Shown: piece after piece, positions 46,200-58,814 of the stretch
Position numbering within the stretch: position 1 is the stretch's first letter
How the letters are laid out: each line of letters opens with the position of its first letter
Assembly: GCA_016808115.1 (NCBI GenBank)
Contig: JAEQBH010005394.1
Location: 124,001-188,000 of the forward strand
Length of the DNA: 64,000 nucleotides
Reading direction: 5' to 3'
Source of the DNA: Tetrastigma voinierianum
Taxonomy: Eukaryota; Streptophyta; Magnoliopsida; Vitales; Vitaceae
The notes under the pieces: model-generated
The model's database searches: none
Told to the model about the DNA's origin: nothing
What the model saw: only the letters and a program-made list of their open reading frames with translations
Translations under genes and position numbers: made by a program

Positions 46200-47720
46200 A
46201 TAACACATGGTGGATTGACTCGGGTTCTACAATCCATGTTTCTACTGTTCTGCAGGGGTTTCAAAACTTAAGGAAACCTAATGAGGGCGAACTATGCGTC
46301 TATTCAGGAAATAAGATGCCGCCGCCAGCTGGAAGTGTGTTTGACATACAAAGTAGTTCTACACACCGATACGTGCTCGACTCTTTACAAGACTTTTATA
46401 TTCCTAGTTTCTTTAAGAATCTAGTATTCAGATCTAGACTTAGCGCTGTGGCTTTGATTTTCTCGCTAAAGATGTATCTTTTCTCGACATAAAGATTCAA
46501 GACTTATCGCCTTGCAGAATTAACAGATGGTTTATATTGCCCAAATTCTCGATCCAAAATGTGCGCACTCACTAACTGGCTAATGCATAACAATAAATAA
46601 TATCAATGTAATAAATAATCACTCATCTAGCTTATGGCAGGGAGATTAGGTCACATCTCCATAGAGCGCCTTCAAAGATAGTATGATGGTGTCATCTTGA
46701 CACTCGACTTCATCGATTTTGATTACTATGCAGAAGGCATAAAGGAAAAGCAAACCAACAAGTCCAATAAAGGAGCCAAGAGAAGTGATACAAAACCCAA
46801 GATAATTCACACTGATATCCATCTATTTACCACCCCACCCAATAATGCATTGGTCAATCTCACTAAGATTTGACAAGATACAATTTTTATCTTCTAAAAT
46901 GACAAATTCACACTAGATGCTTTCAAAGTCTATAAAGCAAGAGGCAGAGAAACAATCCTACTGAGTATCAAAACTGTAAGATCCGATAGGGTGGTGAGTA
47001 TTATGGTAGGTTCACGCAGCACCAAGGCCAAAGACTGGGTCCATTTCGGGCACCGAGGAAAATGGAATCAGAGCTCAAGATATCTACACTGCACGCCTAC
47101 AAGAAAATGGTGTCAATGAAAGTAAGAATCGTATTACTTGATGGACATGGTAAGGAGCATGCACAAAGGGTCTCAAATCTCCCTCCTAATATGAGTGGCC
47201 TGAAGACACCAGGTAATATCTTCGAATGTGGTTCCATCCAAGTCAGCTCCTAAAACACCCTCAATACAATTAATTTTTGCCTAGTTTAAACCATGCATAT
47301 ATGGGGTCAGTTGGCAGATGGTGAAGCGCGCATAACCCATACATGAAAGAAATTAGACCCATGATTCGCTGGTTTCTTCATTGGCTGTTAAAAGTCCAAG
47401 GGTTATAGGTTTTATTGTCCCTCTCACACGCATAAAGTCAGAAGACTAATGCCGATTGGCATTATAATACTACGAGAGTGGTTATCATAGAGTTGTGATA
47501 GAAGAAGCATGATTCTCGCACTTCGTGTCGTGGTGTTGAACCCGTGGGCACATACCACTATGGCTCAACAATCCACCTATTCGGGATCACAACCCTATGA
47601 AGGAGTGATAACCCATCCTCCTATCCGTAACTCTCATGAAGAAGTAGTTAGTGAGCCAGTCATTCAAGAACCACAACAACAAGTGGTTCAGATCGGCATC
47701 ACAAATTACTAGACCAATCG
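46200..47720 (+). pseudogene. Copia C protease and integrase remnants
   Basis: The protease active-site region is intact at 46209-46240: WWIDSGSTIHVS (aspartic D-S-G), followed by LQGFQNLRKPNEGELCVYSG. The integrase N-terminus follows (GRLGHISIERLQR at 46636-46675, then DFIDFDYYAEGIKEKQTNKS and IIHTDI). The core and the VPSKSAPKTP segment (47236-47265) are legible with stops. The linker frame 47509-47712 is rich in Q, E and P. Confidence 0.82.
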
Positions 47721-47729
47721 ATTTAAGAA

Positions 47730-48565
47730 GATCTCAAGAGCCGAAAAGTCGCCGGTTCCATCCGACTATGTTGGGATAATTTACAGAGACCTAATTGGTT
47801 ATGTCCGACTCAATCACACCCATTTCTTTCAGAGGCCATGAGCCAGCATTATTCGAAAATGGTCTCGATGCAATGAAGGATGAATTAAACTCAATGGGCA
47901 AACAATCAAGTTCGATCTAAGAGAGTTACCAGCATATGAGATCACATCTATAAGACCAAACCGATGCCTCTGGCAGAATATCGAAAGAGAGATGCAAGAC
48001 TTGTCACAAAGGTTTCCTTCAAAGGAGGGCATTGATTGTTGACATCTTCTTCCAGTCAGTTAAGGACTCACTAAGGATAATCATGGCCCTTGTACTTCAT
48101 TTTGATTTAGAAATGTGATCGATTGATGCCAAACTAGATTCCCCAATGGAGAACTCGGGAGGGAGGAAGTATACATGCTCTGCTCGGTTGATCTACGTAA
48201 AAAGGTAATCATCTTGTCTGCAAACAAAGAAGCTCCATAATGGCTAAATAAGCTTCACGACAATGGTATATGAAGTTTCACAATATCATTAATTTCATTC
48301 TGCCAGGAAAATATTGTAGATCAAATGTATATACATCAAGCAGTCGGGAGCAAATTCACGCTTTCTAGTCCCCAGATGTCGATGATATTTATCGGCAAGT
48401 GAATAACTCGATTAATTAGTGAGATCAAACTAGATTTCTCTGCAATTTTGATTATGAAAGATAGATGGAGGTTTCTATGTTTTAATCGAGATACATGTAG
48501 ACAGATCTAAAAAGATTCGGGGTTATCTCAGGCGCCATCAATAAAATTTGTGAAAGGTTTGGGCT
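47730..48565 (+). pseudogene. Copia C reverse transcriptase remnant
   Basis: The start, near 47740-47880, matches SRRSxRxxxxPxDYVVY-type RT openings. Later pieces include KKVI…LSANKEAPxWLNKLHDN, where family members read …SIYGLKQASRQWYYKFH, NIVDQMYIHQAVGSKFTL, and DRSKRFGVISGAINKI near 48505-48550. The RT is heavily frameshifted. No RNase H sequence follows. Confidence 0.75.
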
Positions 48566-48707
48566 AATTGTCATATTGTTTTCAAAATAATACGGCCATA
48601 CAAAAGAATTTTCATGTTCACTATCACCCTATGAGTCAAAATTATTATTTATTTTTTGCTTTTCTGAAAACAAAATTATTTTAAACCTACAATGTCAACT
48701 GCTTTAA

Positions 48708-49168
48708 TGTTGCATTTTCTATATCGCATCAACTCATATCAGATAAAAGGACAGATAGCGTGAATCTAATTATTTAAAGCCTACATGCGATAAGCGCATG
48801 AGGTTAGATTCCATTCCTACCCACATCCTCTAGATGGGAGGATGGACTTCGCCCAGATTTATTCGTAAAGAACTCATTTAATTCTTATTACTATAAAAGC
48901 TGGTAGAAATTATTCATTTCATTCATCTGGGCTTCCTTTGTAAAACCGTAAGCTCACTGCAGGCGAGCCGCTATCATGGCGAGCTTGCGAAGATGAAGCA
49001 TCAAAGACGCGATCCATGCCACTTCGCCTTCTCCTCATCGTCGCGCTACCTAGATTCACACCACACGGAGATAATTCCTGAATCCTTATAATCTATACTT
49101 TGATTTTCATTCCAGATTAATCTGCATCAAGACATTATAATGCTATCGGTTAACGTAATTTTCTAACA
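48708..49168 (+). repeat. 3' LTR of copia element C
   Basis: Starts TGTTGCATTTTCTATATCG and ends GTAATTTTCTAACA, followed by TTTAT, identical to the five bases before the 5' LTR. Confidence 0.92.
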
Positions 49169-49173
49169 TTTAT

Positions 49174-50722
49174 CAGTACTTAAAATTTTTTATTAGATAA
49201 TTAAATATAAATAATTTTCTTTACCATTTTTATTCTAACCTTAGTACTTTTTAGAAACCAAATATAACCTAGTGTTTTTACTTTTGACCCTCTTAACTTA
49301 TTTTCTAGATCTCTTATCACCATCAAATATATATATGTAAGATAGTTAAGGTCTTTTATAACTTAATCAATAATCTCAAATTATAATATAATTATATTTT
49401 ATAATAGAGTTTTATCGTAATAATTCATAAAAAAATTAATGTTGATGTAATATGAATTGTCTTTCATGTGTCACTAAAGTCACCAAATGGTCTCACAAGA
49501 AGAAAAAACAAAAGAGGGTATAATAATTTAATGGAAAAATGATTGATTTTGAAGTACAAAAAATAGAAGAAAATAATTTATTAAAATTGTTATTTTATAG
49601 AATTTGTCTTTACATGTACGTGGGACGTGCACGATCTTGGATAACAATACACGTGGCAAGAAACTAGTGGAGGGTATTATCTAAGTAGAGAATGTCGACC
49701 ACAAAACTTGTATGCTCCTTTGGACGTTATCTTCACTCATCTCTATTTTCCTCGCCACAAAAAAATATTTCATTTTTCCAACGTTGGAACGTTCTACGAT
49801 GTGACCCACTTGCCTTATCACCAACATATAAATCCACGTGTTTCTATCTAAGGCAGTAATTTTTGTGATTCACAATTAATACTACTTATATAAAATTTCA
49901 ACCAAATAAATATTATTGAAGATAAATAACTAATTTATATGATAGAGTGTTTAACATTTAAGGGAGGAAAAAAATCTCGAATTTGAGTCCGATGGGACAT
50001 ACTTGTATCTTTTTAAGCCTAAAATATAAAAAAGTAATAAAAATTCTAACCAAAATAAATATTAAGTCTAATTTATATGATAAAGTATTTAATATTTAAA
50101 AAATATAAGACATAAGTCGAGAAAGATGTATTTGATCATCCAAGAATGATGAAACAGCACTTTCTATATATTTTTAGTCTAAAATATGGAAAAATAGTAA
50201 AATTTAAATGAAATAAATATTATCCATTATGTCTAGCATATATAATGATAATAAAGATTTTAATAGTTTAAAAAGATAGGATATAAAGATGGAAATGGTC
50301 TTGGTTTGAGTATTGGGGAGAATTTATTATATTGTAAATAAATTATTTATCTTTTAAAAAGGGCAAATAAATATTAATGAAATCAGTGGAATTTAAGCAA
50401 ATAAATGAAATATTCTATCTCTAATAAATAAAAAAACGAAAAAGAAAAAGAAAAAGAAAAAAATCACTTTCAGTATAGATTTTCATTCACACCTTAAAAA
50501 TCCCTTATTTCATTTCCTCATTTTCATGGGCTAGGAGTTTCTCTGTAACACTGTGGAGAGAATCGCTGAGAAACTCTCCTTCGCCCTTTTCTGTTTCTTT
50601 CCGCTCGTATCGTCTTTCTTATCTCTGTGAAACCCTAATTTTCTCTCCCGATTTCTCACATATTCTTTCATTTCCGATACCTTTCTCACACTCTGTTTCC
50701 AGCAGATTATTGATTGCCAAAC
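49174..50722 (+). promoter_or_regulatory. Upstream region and leader of the ABCF gene
   Basis: 49174-50450 is mostly AT-rich. Three CACGTG-type motifs lie at about 49650 (ACACGTGG), 49834 (CCACGTGT) and 49618 (TACGTGGGACGTGC). The CT-rich stretch 50520-50720 is a typical plant 5' leader. No coding similarity was found before 50723. Confidence 0.5.
50630..50638 (+). promoter_or_regulatory. Telo-box in the ABCF leader
   Basis: AAACCCTAA 85 bp before the start codon. Telo-boxes at this position are common in plant genes for ribosomal proteins and translation factors. This fits the ribosome-associated role of ABCF proteins. Confidence 0.65.
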
Positions 50723-53700
50723 ATGGACTTGGCCACGAAGCTTCAGTGCATTGATCTCCGGTCAAGCTTCTTTACCGGCTCGGCAATTCTCGATGTTCGG
50801 AAAGCCGGTTTGCGCCCTCATTTCCGCCCGCATATCCGGTCAATTCCGACGTATGTATCCGCACAATCCGTTAGAGGTAGTAATAGTTCACTCAAAACAT
50901 GTTCTTTATTCAAATCCCGAACCAGGAGCTCTAGGGTTTCTTCGAAATTATCGGCAGTGGCGATGGATACTTCGGTGGCAGAGACCATGACTAGGGAGGA
51001 TATTGAGTCGTTGTTTTCGAACGATTCGGTGGATGGCGCTTATCAAAAACGTGTGAATAAGCAATCGAACAATGGGGCCTCGAGTATTTCGTCGGGTGTT
51101 AGGTTAGAGAATGTGAGGAAGGGCTACAAGGGTGTCACTGTACTGAAAGACGTGAGCTGGGAAGTGAAGAAGGGTGAAAAAGTGGGTTTGGTTGGTGTTA
51201 ATGGTGCAGGAAAGACTACCCAGTTGAGGATTATCGCGGGTCTGGAAGAACCCGATTCGGGGAACGTAATTAAGGCAAAAATGAATATGAAAATCGCATT
51301 TTTGAGTCAAGAGTTCGACGTTTCATTGAGTAGGACGGTGAAGGAAGAGTTTATGACTGCGTTTAGGGAGGAGATGGAGATATCAGCTAGGTTGGAGAAA
51401 GTCCAGAAGGCGATTGAGAGTTCAGTGGATGATTTGGAGTTGATGGGGAGGCTGTTGGATGAGTATGATTTGCTTCAGAGGCGAGCACAAGCTGTTGACC
51501 TGGACGAAGTTGATGTGAAGATTAGTAAGTTGATGCCAGAGCTTGGGTTTGCTCCTGAAGATTCAGATAGGTTGGTTGCATCGTTTAGTAGTGGGTGGCA
51601 GATGAGAATGTGCCTAGGGAAGATTTTACTTCAGGTAAATCTATTTTTTAATTTATATTTGGCGTGCAAATTTAAATGATAATTTTGATTTAGGTTTTAA
51701 GAATACATCTAATCCACTCTGGAAAAAGCGGCAGATTGCTGAATGTAGCAAACTAATTAGTGGGAATAGGTTACTCTTTTGATTGTTGTTATTACAAGTT
51801 ATTGCAGTATATTATCCCAAATTTCGAGAACGATGGTTTTTTTTATATATTATATTGACACTCATATTTTTAGTATGCATAGGGTATATATACTGTTTAG
51901 AAATTTTTAAGGTTAGTTAGCCTTTAATATTTGTACCAGAATACATAGGTGTTGCTGATTGACTATAAATATACTTGTGCTCACTTGTAGGAGCCAGATT
52001 TACTACTATTGGATGAGCCCACAAATCACCTCGATCTAGACACAATTGAATGGCTTGAAGGTTACCTCAACAAGCAGGATGTGCCACAGGATTATATCTC
52101 AGACAGAGCTTTCTGATCAATTGTGTACAAAATTGTGGAAACCGATATGGGTGTGTCCAGGACATATGGAGGAAATTATTCTCAGTATGTGATTGCTAAG
52201 GCGGCATGGATTGAAGCTCAGTATGCAGCATGGGAAAAGCAGCAGAAGGAAATTGAGCAGACAAGAGACTTAATAAACAGGCTAAGTGCAGGAGCAAATT
52301 CTGGCCGTGCATCTACTGCTGAAAAGGTATATATGGATCTAATAAGCTGTATAATTTAGTAAATTCCTGTCCATCACAGTGAAATAAGTAGCTAAATCTG
52401 TGTTGGTGAGCTGTCAAACATTTAACACAGAATTTGTTGGGCTAATGATACTGATGTAGTAGTTTTACATTACTGGTAAATAGCATCATTTTGCATGAAT
52501 TTGTATTAGCTTTCACTTGATTCCTCAAAATAACAGATACTAGCCTAATACATGTATGTTTTTAACCATAGAGACCCCTTCTGCAGTGTTGTCTTCAGCT
52601 CTTGAAATAATGCAGGAAGTATATTGTAATGTGTTGAACTTTGCCAATGTCCTAAATCCTAAAAGGCACCATGATATGACTTGTTTCTTATCATTCTCAA
52701 TTATGTTTACCGACTGAAGTTTTAACATTTTCAATTCTTTAGGATGTAAATCTATTAGGAAGTTAATTGATGGTTCGTATCCCATGTAGCAGTTAATGGA
52801 CTTTAGCATCTTTTCTGGACTTGTATACATTAGTTAGTTGTGCAAACTGAAGAATCACTGGTATACCTTACTTATCTCTTTGCACTTTTCTTGGGATGGG
52901 TTTGATTTCTTTTGTTTTTTAAAACCATTTTGATGGACAACAGTTAAATTGTTTCTCAGTAACATCAACTCAGTTCAGTCTATTCTTCCATTATTAAGTT
53001 TGCCCTTTTTTTACCTCATCGGTGCTTGCCACAGTTCAGATAATGGTTTGAACACCTTCAAAACAAATTTGTTTTCTGAAGTTCTGGATTGTCTTCCTTC
53101 GTGGGACCTGTTTTTTATTAGGAAGGTACTTGGCTTTTTCTGATAACTTATTTATTTATTTCTTGTGATAACAGAAACTTGAAAAACTTCAAGACGAGGA
53201 ACAGATTGAGAAGCCATTTGAACGTAAACAAATGAAGATCAGATTTCCTGAGCGTGGAATGAGTGGAAGATCTGTCTTAACGATTAAGAATCTGGAATTT
53301 GGCTATGGAGACAAGGTGAGTGAATTGTTCAACAAAATCAGAAGGACAGCAGTGTTAAATTTTCTGCTTTCTGATTATTGTGTACATCTATCGTTTGTAT
53401 GATATTCATATGCTTTACTTGCCAGGTACTATTTAAGAAGGCAAACCTTACAATTGAAAGGGGAGAGAAAATTGCAATTATTGGACCAAATGGGTGTGGA
53501 AAGAGTACTTTGCTTAAACTGATCATGGGTCTACAGAAGCCTATAGGAGGTGAAGTGCTGCTTGGGGAGCATAATATTTTACCAAACTATTTTGAGCAGA
53601 ATCAGGTGTGTCATTCTTATTACTGGTGTGCTTGTTGGATTGGATCTTGTATCATTGACAATTCTAGTTATTCATGTTTTGGTGTTGCCACTTTTGAAAA

Positions 53701-56290
53701 AGTGCACATGCATTCCCGTTTCTGACTGGATTTGACCTATTGATTTTCAGGCTGAGGCACTTGATTTGGATAAAACAGTGTTGCAAACAGTAGAAGAAGT
53801 TGCAGAGAATTGGAAAATTGATGATATAAAGGGACTACTTGGGCGTTGTAATTTCAAAGCTGATATGCTTGATAGAATGTTTTTTGAGTGGTGGTGAGAA
53901 GGTGAGTTAAACAACATACTTGTTTTGTTACTCTTTTGTACTTTATGTTATGTTTAGTGAAAATAGTTATTCTTGTTTATACTGTGCTATTGAGTGAACA
54001 CCAGATGTTGTTTTCTTTTGTATCTGATGCACACACTACAGGTCTAAACTAACGTCTCATGAATTTACTACATGAATGTTTGGATGAAAATTTATGTAAA
54101 TAATGGTACCTGTAGCTTTCTTTCAAACTAAGATTAAGGCTTGTTGATCGATTGACCAATTATCTCTGTAACATATTATATCTATAAATATGCCTCTCAA
54201 TCGTCTGTGTTTTTCTGTGCTGGATCTGTATGGTTTGGGACAGATTTCTCAAACTGTGGATGCCCTGCTTTAGAGACTTCAAACCCTTCATGTTAAATTC
54301 AAAATGCCTATTACATGTAAAAAGCCAATATGTTGTTGATTTACCTAGAAGCAATCATACAAGAATACAAGAAGATACGGGATTAAATTTACTGAACATA
54401 TAATCCCATCCCAGTTGTGAAAATAAGTTACAGATTGCATGATTTAATTGATCAGCATGGCTATTCATTGAATATAAGTTCCCTGTGGAAATTATTGATC
54501 AGCATGACTATTTAGTTTCTTTGTTTTGTATCAGGTTTTAACATAGACTTAGCCAGCTTTGTTCATTGTAATTGGATGGAAGATCAAGTCATAAAGTGGG
54601 CAAATACATGATTATAATAAAATAACGTTTCTATACCAAGACTTATAGAAATACATTCCGTCCTTCCCATTTCTTTATCAGTTCAACAGCTACATGTTAT
54701 ATTAACTTGCAATATTGATCTTGTGGATGCTGCCCCTCATGTCTTTATGATTCCGTTCTCTTTATAACGTCTAACTAACGGAGTTGTATTTACTATGTTA
54801 CATTACATAAACCTGATGTTAAGCCTCTGTTGAGCTTCCAGCATGGCTTGCTTCAAAAGTTCATGGTAAACCTTCAACTTTTGCTTGTATTGATGAGCCA
54901 ACCAATCACTTGGATATATTCTACTAAAGAGATGCTTGAGGTTCGATTCATTTGTTATATCCATAATACCTACCATCCGCTTTATGACTTTGAATATCAA
55001 TTTCATGATTCTTTTGAACTCTGTTTGTTCTATCAGGAGGCACAACAGAGTACAAGGGCACTAGCATATTTCATGACTATACTATGTAAAGCAGATAGTT
55101 AATAGAGTAATTGAAGTTAAGGATGGGAATATACAAGACTATGCAGGAGATTACAATGTAAGTGTGACCTCACTCTGATTTAAACTTTCTTTCTTTATTT
55201 TATCACTTTTTATTATTATTGTTTTTGAAAAAATTCGCATGTTAAAATTAGCTAATTGTGTCAGTGCTTGCATGTACTGCAAACTCATATACGTGGCAAT
55301 TCATTACCATCTGCTGGTGTAGATGTGTGTAATCTGGCTGGGTTTATCACACTCACAGCAGATGCGGGATTGTTGAAAACGGACCATCCCCACCAAGATC
55401 AAAATCAAAACGATGGATGAGGCATGATCATCTGATCAAAACCTCCCTTCAACTTACTTTTTTCATTGTCTGGAAATCAGCATTACATGCCTTTACCTCC
55501 AGCTCTTTTTCTGATCTTGAGGTTTTTTCTTTCAAATTCCTTTCTTGGAGTCATTTGACGCTTTAAAACATTTGTCTTACTTGCTACTTATCAAAAAAAA
55601 AAACATTTGCCTTACTCACGGGCGGATTCAGGATTTTTAGTTAACATTATAATAGACTAATAGTACACAATAAATTTTTTTTTTTTGGGGTGCCAGCATT
55701 AAATTTTTTTAACAGGTAAAAAAAAAGACTTATAAATTTGGGTGTCAGTTGACGCCCCATAACAACACGTAGATCTGCCCCCACTTTTCATTGGAGTGTT
55801 AATTTGGCTTACACCTATTCAATAAGAACCTTAACCACCTAATGAGTCCTGTGTGTATGCCTCAGGCAGGGGTGTGCCTTTCTTCCAGCTTATATTTTAT
55901 AACTCAAATGCTAGTGCAGTTCAATTATCCGGTAGCTGAGTTTATTTCCAGTTCCTAATTGTTTGAAATTCAATGCTCTACAGTATTATCTGGAGAAGAA
56001 CCTCGACGCAAGAGAAAGAGAGCTTGAACGCGAGGAAGTACCACCTGCCCCTAAAGTAAAAGCCAAATCCAAGATGTCAAAGGTAAGAACCATCCTCTTA
56101 ACCTCTCACATTATGTAAAGAAGAAAAAGGCAAATGATACAATATTCAAAAAAGGCATACTGAGAGAAACAAATCATTTTCTTCCATGGCTAACAGGCTG
56201 AGAAGGAAGCCAGAAAGAAACAAAAGTGTAGGTATCGCTGCAAAAGAAACCCAGGCATTGAAGAATGCAAGCAGATGGAAGTGGGAGTGA
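50723..56290 (+). CDS. ABCF5: ABC transporter F family protein, ABCF5/GCN5-like, nine exons
   Basis: A soluble twin-ATPase ABC protein without membrane domains, of the EF-3/Uup type that works on ribosomes; by memory the match is Arabidopsis ABCF5 (At5g64840). Exons: 50723-51634, 51991-52326, 53175-53315, 53426-53605, 53751-53901, 54842-54940, 55037-55157, 55984-56082, 56197-56290, all GT-AG. NBD1 has Walker A GVNGAGKTT (residues 158-166), signature FSSGWQMRM (288-296) and Walker B LLLLDEPTNHLD in exon 2. NBD2 has Walker A GPNGCGKST (53483-53509) and an LSGGEK signature ending exon 5. The first 80 residues are basic and serine-rich, as in a plastid transit peptide; localisation is inferred. 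As read, the H-loop of NBD1 is damaged (stop at 52114), as are the end of exon 5, the second Walker B in exon 6, exon 7 and the C-terminus. Exons 1, 3, 4 and 8 are clean. The exon total of 2133 nt is normal for the family. Confidence 0.9.
55565..55616 (+). mobile_element. Tiny retroposon tail with 17-bp target duplication, ABCF intron 7
   Basis: AAAACATTTG(T/C)CTTACT occurs at 55565-55581 and again at 55600-55616, with one mismatch. Only TGCTACTTATCAAAAAAAA lies between. The inserted piece looks like the last bases and A-tail of a LINE or SINE, i.e. an extreme 5' truncation. Confidence 0.6.
55620..55780. mobile_element. Possible small inverted-repeat transposon, ABCF intron 7
   Basis: GGGCGGATTCA at the left end and the reverse complement of GGGCAGATCTA at the right end (TAGATCTGCCC) form imperfect 11-bp inverted termini around 161 bp. 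It contains a long T run and GGGTGTCAGTTGACGCCCC. No target duplication seen. Confidence 0.4.
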
Positions 56291-58814
56291 TGCTCTTGTT
56301 ATTTTATCTGGGAATATCCTTCCATGTTGACTAATTCTCACTCTGTAAAATCAGAAGGGGAGACCATGGCTATTTATTTGCCATTTAGCCCAACCATTTC
56401 ATATAAACATAAAATATATATTTTTTTGGCTCAAAAGCGAAGCTGTGTATCAAAATCCCAGAATCTGTTACTGAAACTTTGGGGCATTGCATTATCATGA
56501 CACACTCACTACTGAAGTTATGAGCTCTGCAGACAGGCAGGGTATATTCTGAAATTGTTATGAAAAGAAAAAAATAGTATGAAAAGTCTTTGGCTGGACC
56601 ATATACACTACAATGACGCACATAATCCAAAAGGCATCTTTGGGTCATATCATTCGAGTTGGGAGAGACTATAAGAACTCTCATTCGAGCTAGGAGGGAC
56701 TACAAGGGCAGTAAAATCTTTTGTTCAATTCCAAGGTATATTTAATATATTTAGGGCTTTGATTGATTAATTTTATTTTTTCAGAATTTAAAGAAAACGA
56801 GCTTACATTTTTTAAAAATAAATATAATTCTTGGTTTTTTTTTTTTTTTTGTCTTGGTAGTACTGACATTCAGATGTCTGATAATAATTTAGACAAAAAG
56901 TATTTATATATTTTTGACTGATACAGATTTTTTTAAATAATAACACTTTAAAATAAATATAACGTTTTTTGTGTGTATTTGGTGATAAATGGAAATATAG
57001 GGAATATGGTTGCGTTTGGAGAGCTTATCTATAGTTTACTTGAGTTTATCTTTTGGTATAAGTACTTTTATAAAAATTGTAGATGTTTGGAAGAGCTTAT
57101 AAAAATAACTTATGACTCTTTTATATGCAATTTTTAATGTTTAATTAGTTTACAATAGTGCTTACCAAAAAAGTCTAAAAGCTTTGATACAAGACTAAAC
57201 TTAGTCATCTTAATAAAAATGTCATTCAAAATATAATGAAAAAAAAAAATAGAAATGACTTTTCAAAAATTTTAAAATAGGTAAATTTTTTTTGAAAATT
57301 ATATAAAAAATAGAAAAAACTGTAATGTAATGAGTCAGTCCAAAACATGTAAAATAAAGGTTCTTTTTGAAAAATTAAAAAAATAGAAACAACTTCCAAG
57401 AATTTATAAAATATAGAAACTTTAAAATTTTATTAAAAATATGAAAAAAATTATGACATATAATTAAAAAATGTAAAATAAAATTATAATACGATAAAGT
57501 AAGAATCTATTATTTACGACATTTTCTTATTTATACTACGCAGCAGTATCCACTTAGCTTTTATTTTCTTGTTTTCAAACTTACCATGATTTATTTAAAT
57601 AATTAATATTAAGCTATATTTTCATTATATTTCGTTTAAATGTTCATGATGATAAGAAACACTAATACGTTTCGATTTTTATGTTTACGCTATTTTCTTA
57701 TTTTATTTTATTATTCGATAAAAACTATAAATAATATTATAATGGTGATATATAATTTTTATTTATATTACCCTCTCGTTTAGCAACCAACGGATAGCTT
57801 GCTACTAATAAAGAATAAGCTTAAGAATGATTCGAGTACCAATTATATTAGTCGTTTATAAATGTATTCGAGAAAATTTTAATAATAATCAGATAACCGA
57901 TAACCGATAATATATGAATATACTATGTAAAGCCACTAATAAGGACATTTTGACATAGTTTATTGTTAGTATTTTTGTTAATAATTTAGGATTGTGAGTA
58001 AGGATTTTATTATAGATAAGATATACAACTATTGTAGAAATTAAAAACATCATTTACAAAAAGATTAGTCATTTTAAAATTTTGTACATACAAATTTCTT
58101 GAGTTGCTAATTTATTAACATTGTGCAAATAAATGTTATTTATAATTTATCAATAGAATTGTGAACAATCTTTTTTTTTTTTATGTAAATTAGTGATAAA
58201 TCATATTTTTAATATGTCACCCCATCATAGTAATTATATATTAATTAATAAGATGGCACAATTACAGCGAGCCATAAGGTTTTGTAACCTTGTGTAAAGA
58301 TGATAATTATTGACAACTTTTGAACAAATTTGTTTTTTTAACTCTACATATGCAAACCTCTATTTGACAACGTTGATCTTAACAACATTTATGAAATTAG
58401 CGGATTTGACCAAATCCACTCTTCATCTATCTTTCACCAAACAAAGAACATTTATGCTTTGAACCTGTCAATCCAATTAAAACGGGTCAACCATCGCACT
58501 TTACACAAAACTGAGGTCCACCACACTATTGTGCATACAGATCACCTAAAAAACCCGCGCTTCAGTGCGGTTCTTTCGCCTCATGCCCAGCAGTGTTTTC
58601 AGATCAGCCTTCAAGGCCTTAAATAACTGTGAAAGATACTACATCACATTTTAATTATAAACATCCAAATTAAAGATTTAATCTAGTTAAAAACGATAAT
58701 ATTTAGCTTTTATAATCATTGATACATACGAAACAAAATCAAAATGAGAAGATATTCATTAGTTATTTTTTATACTAGAGATTATAGGTGAATGATAAAT
58801 GTTTTCAATATATG
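56291..58814. other. ABCF 3' flank and AT-rich spacer
   Basis: The first 250 bp are probably 3' untranslated sequence. The rest, to 58814, is AT-rich and non-coding. Around 57010-57190 the sequence GGAGAGCTTAT…AAGAGCTTATAAAAATAACTT resembles old MITE sequence, but boundaries are not visible. Confidence 0.45.

Larger units (their letters stand above)
43673..49168 (+). mobile_element. Ty1/copia LTR retrotransposon C, RNase H lost
   Basis: LTRs 43673-44135 (463 bp) and 48708-49168 (461 bp) share TGTT…TAACA ends and are flanked by TTTAT on both sides (43668-43672 and 49169-49173). A primer-binding-like sequence (CTTGCACAGAGCTG, damaged TTGGTATCAGAGC) follows the 5' LTR. The gag, protease, integrase and RT blocks are legible in order, but the RNase H domain is missing: the RT ends about 150 bp before the 3' LTR. 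The family differs from A and B in LTR length, leader and gag type. LTR length is conserved but the two LTRs differ by many small indels. Confidence 0.92.
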
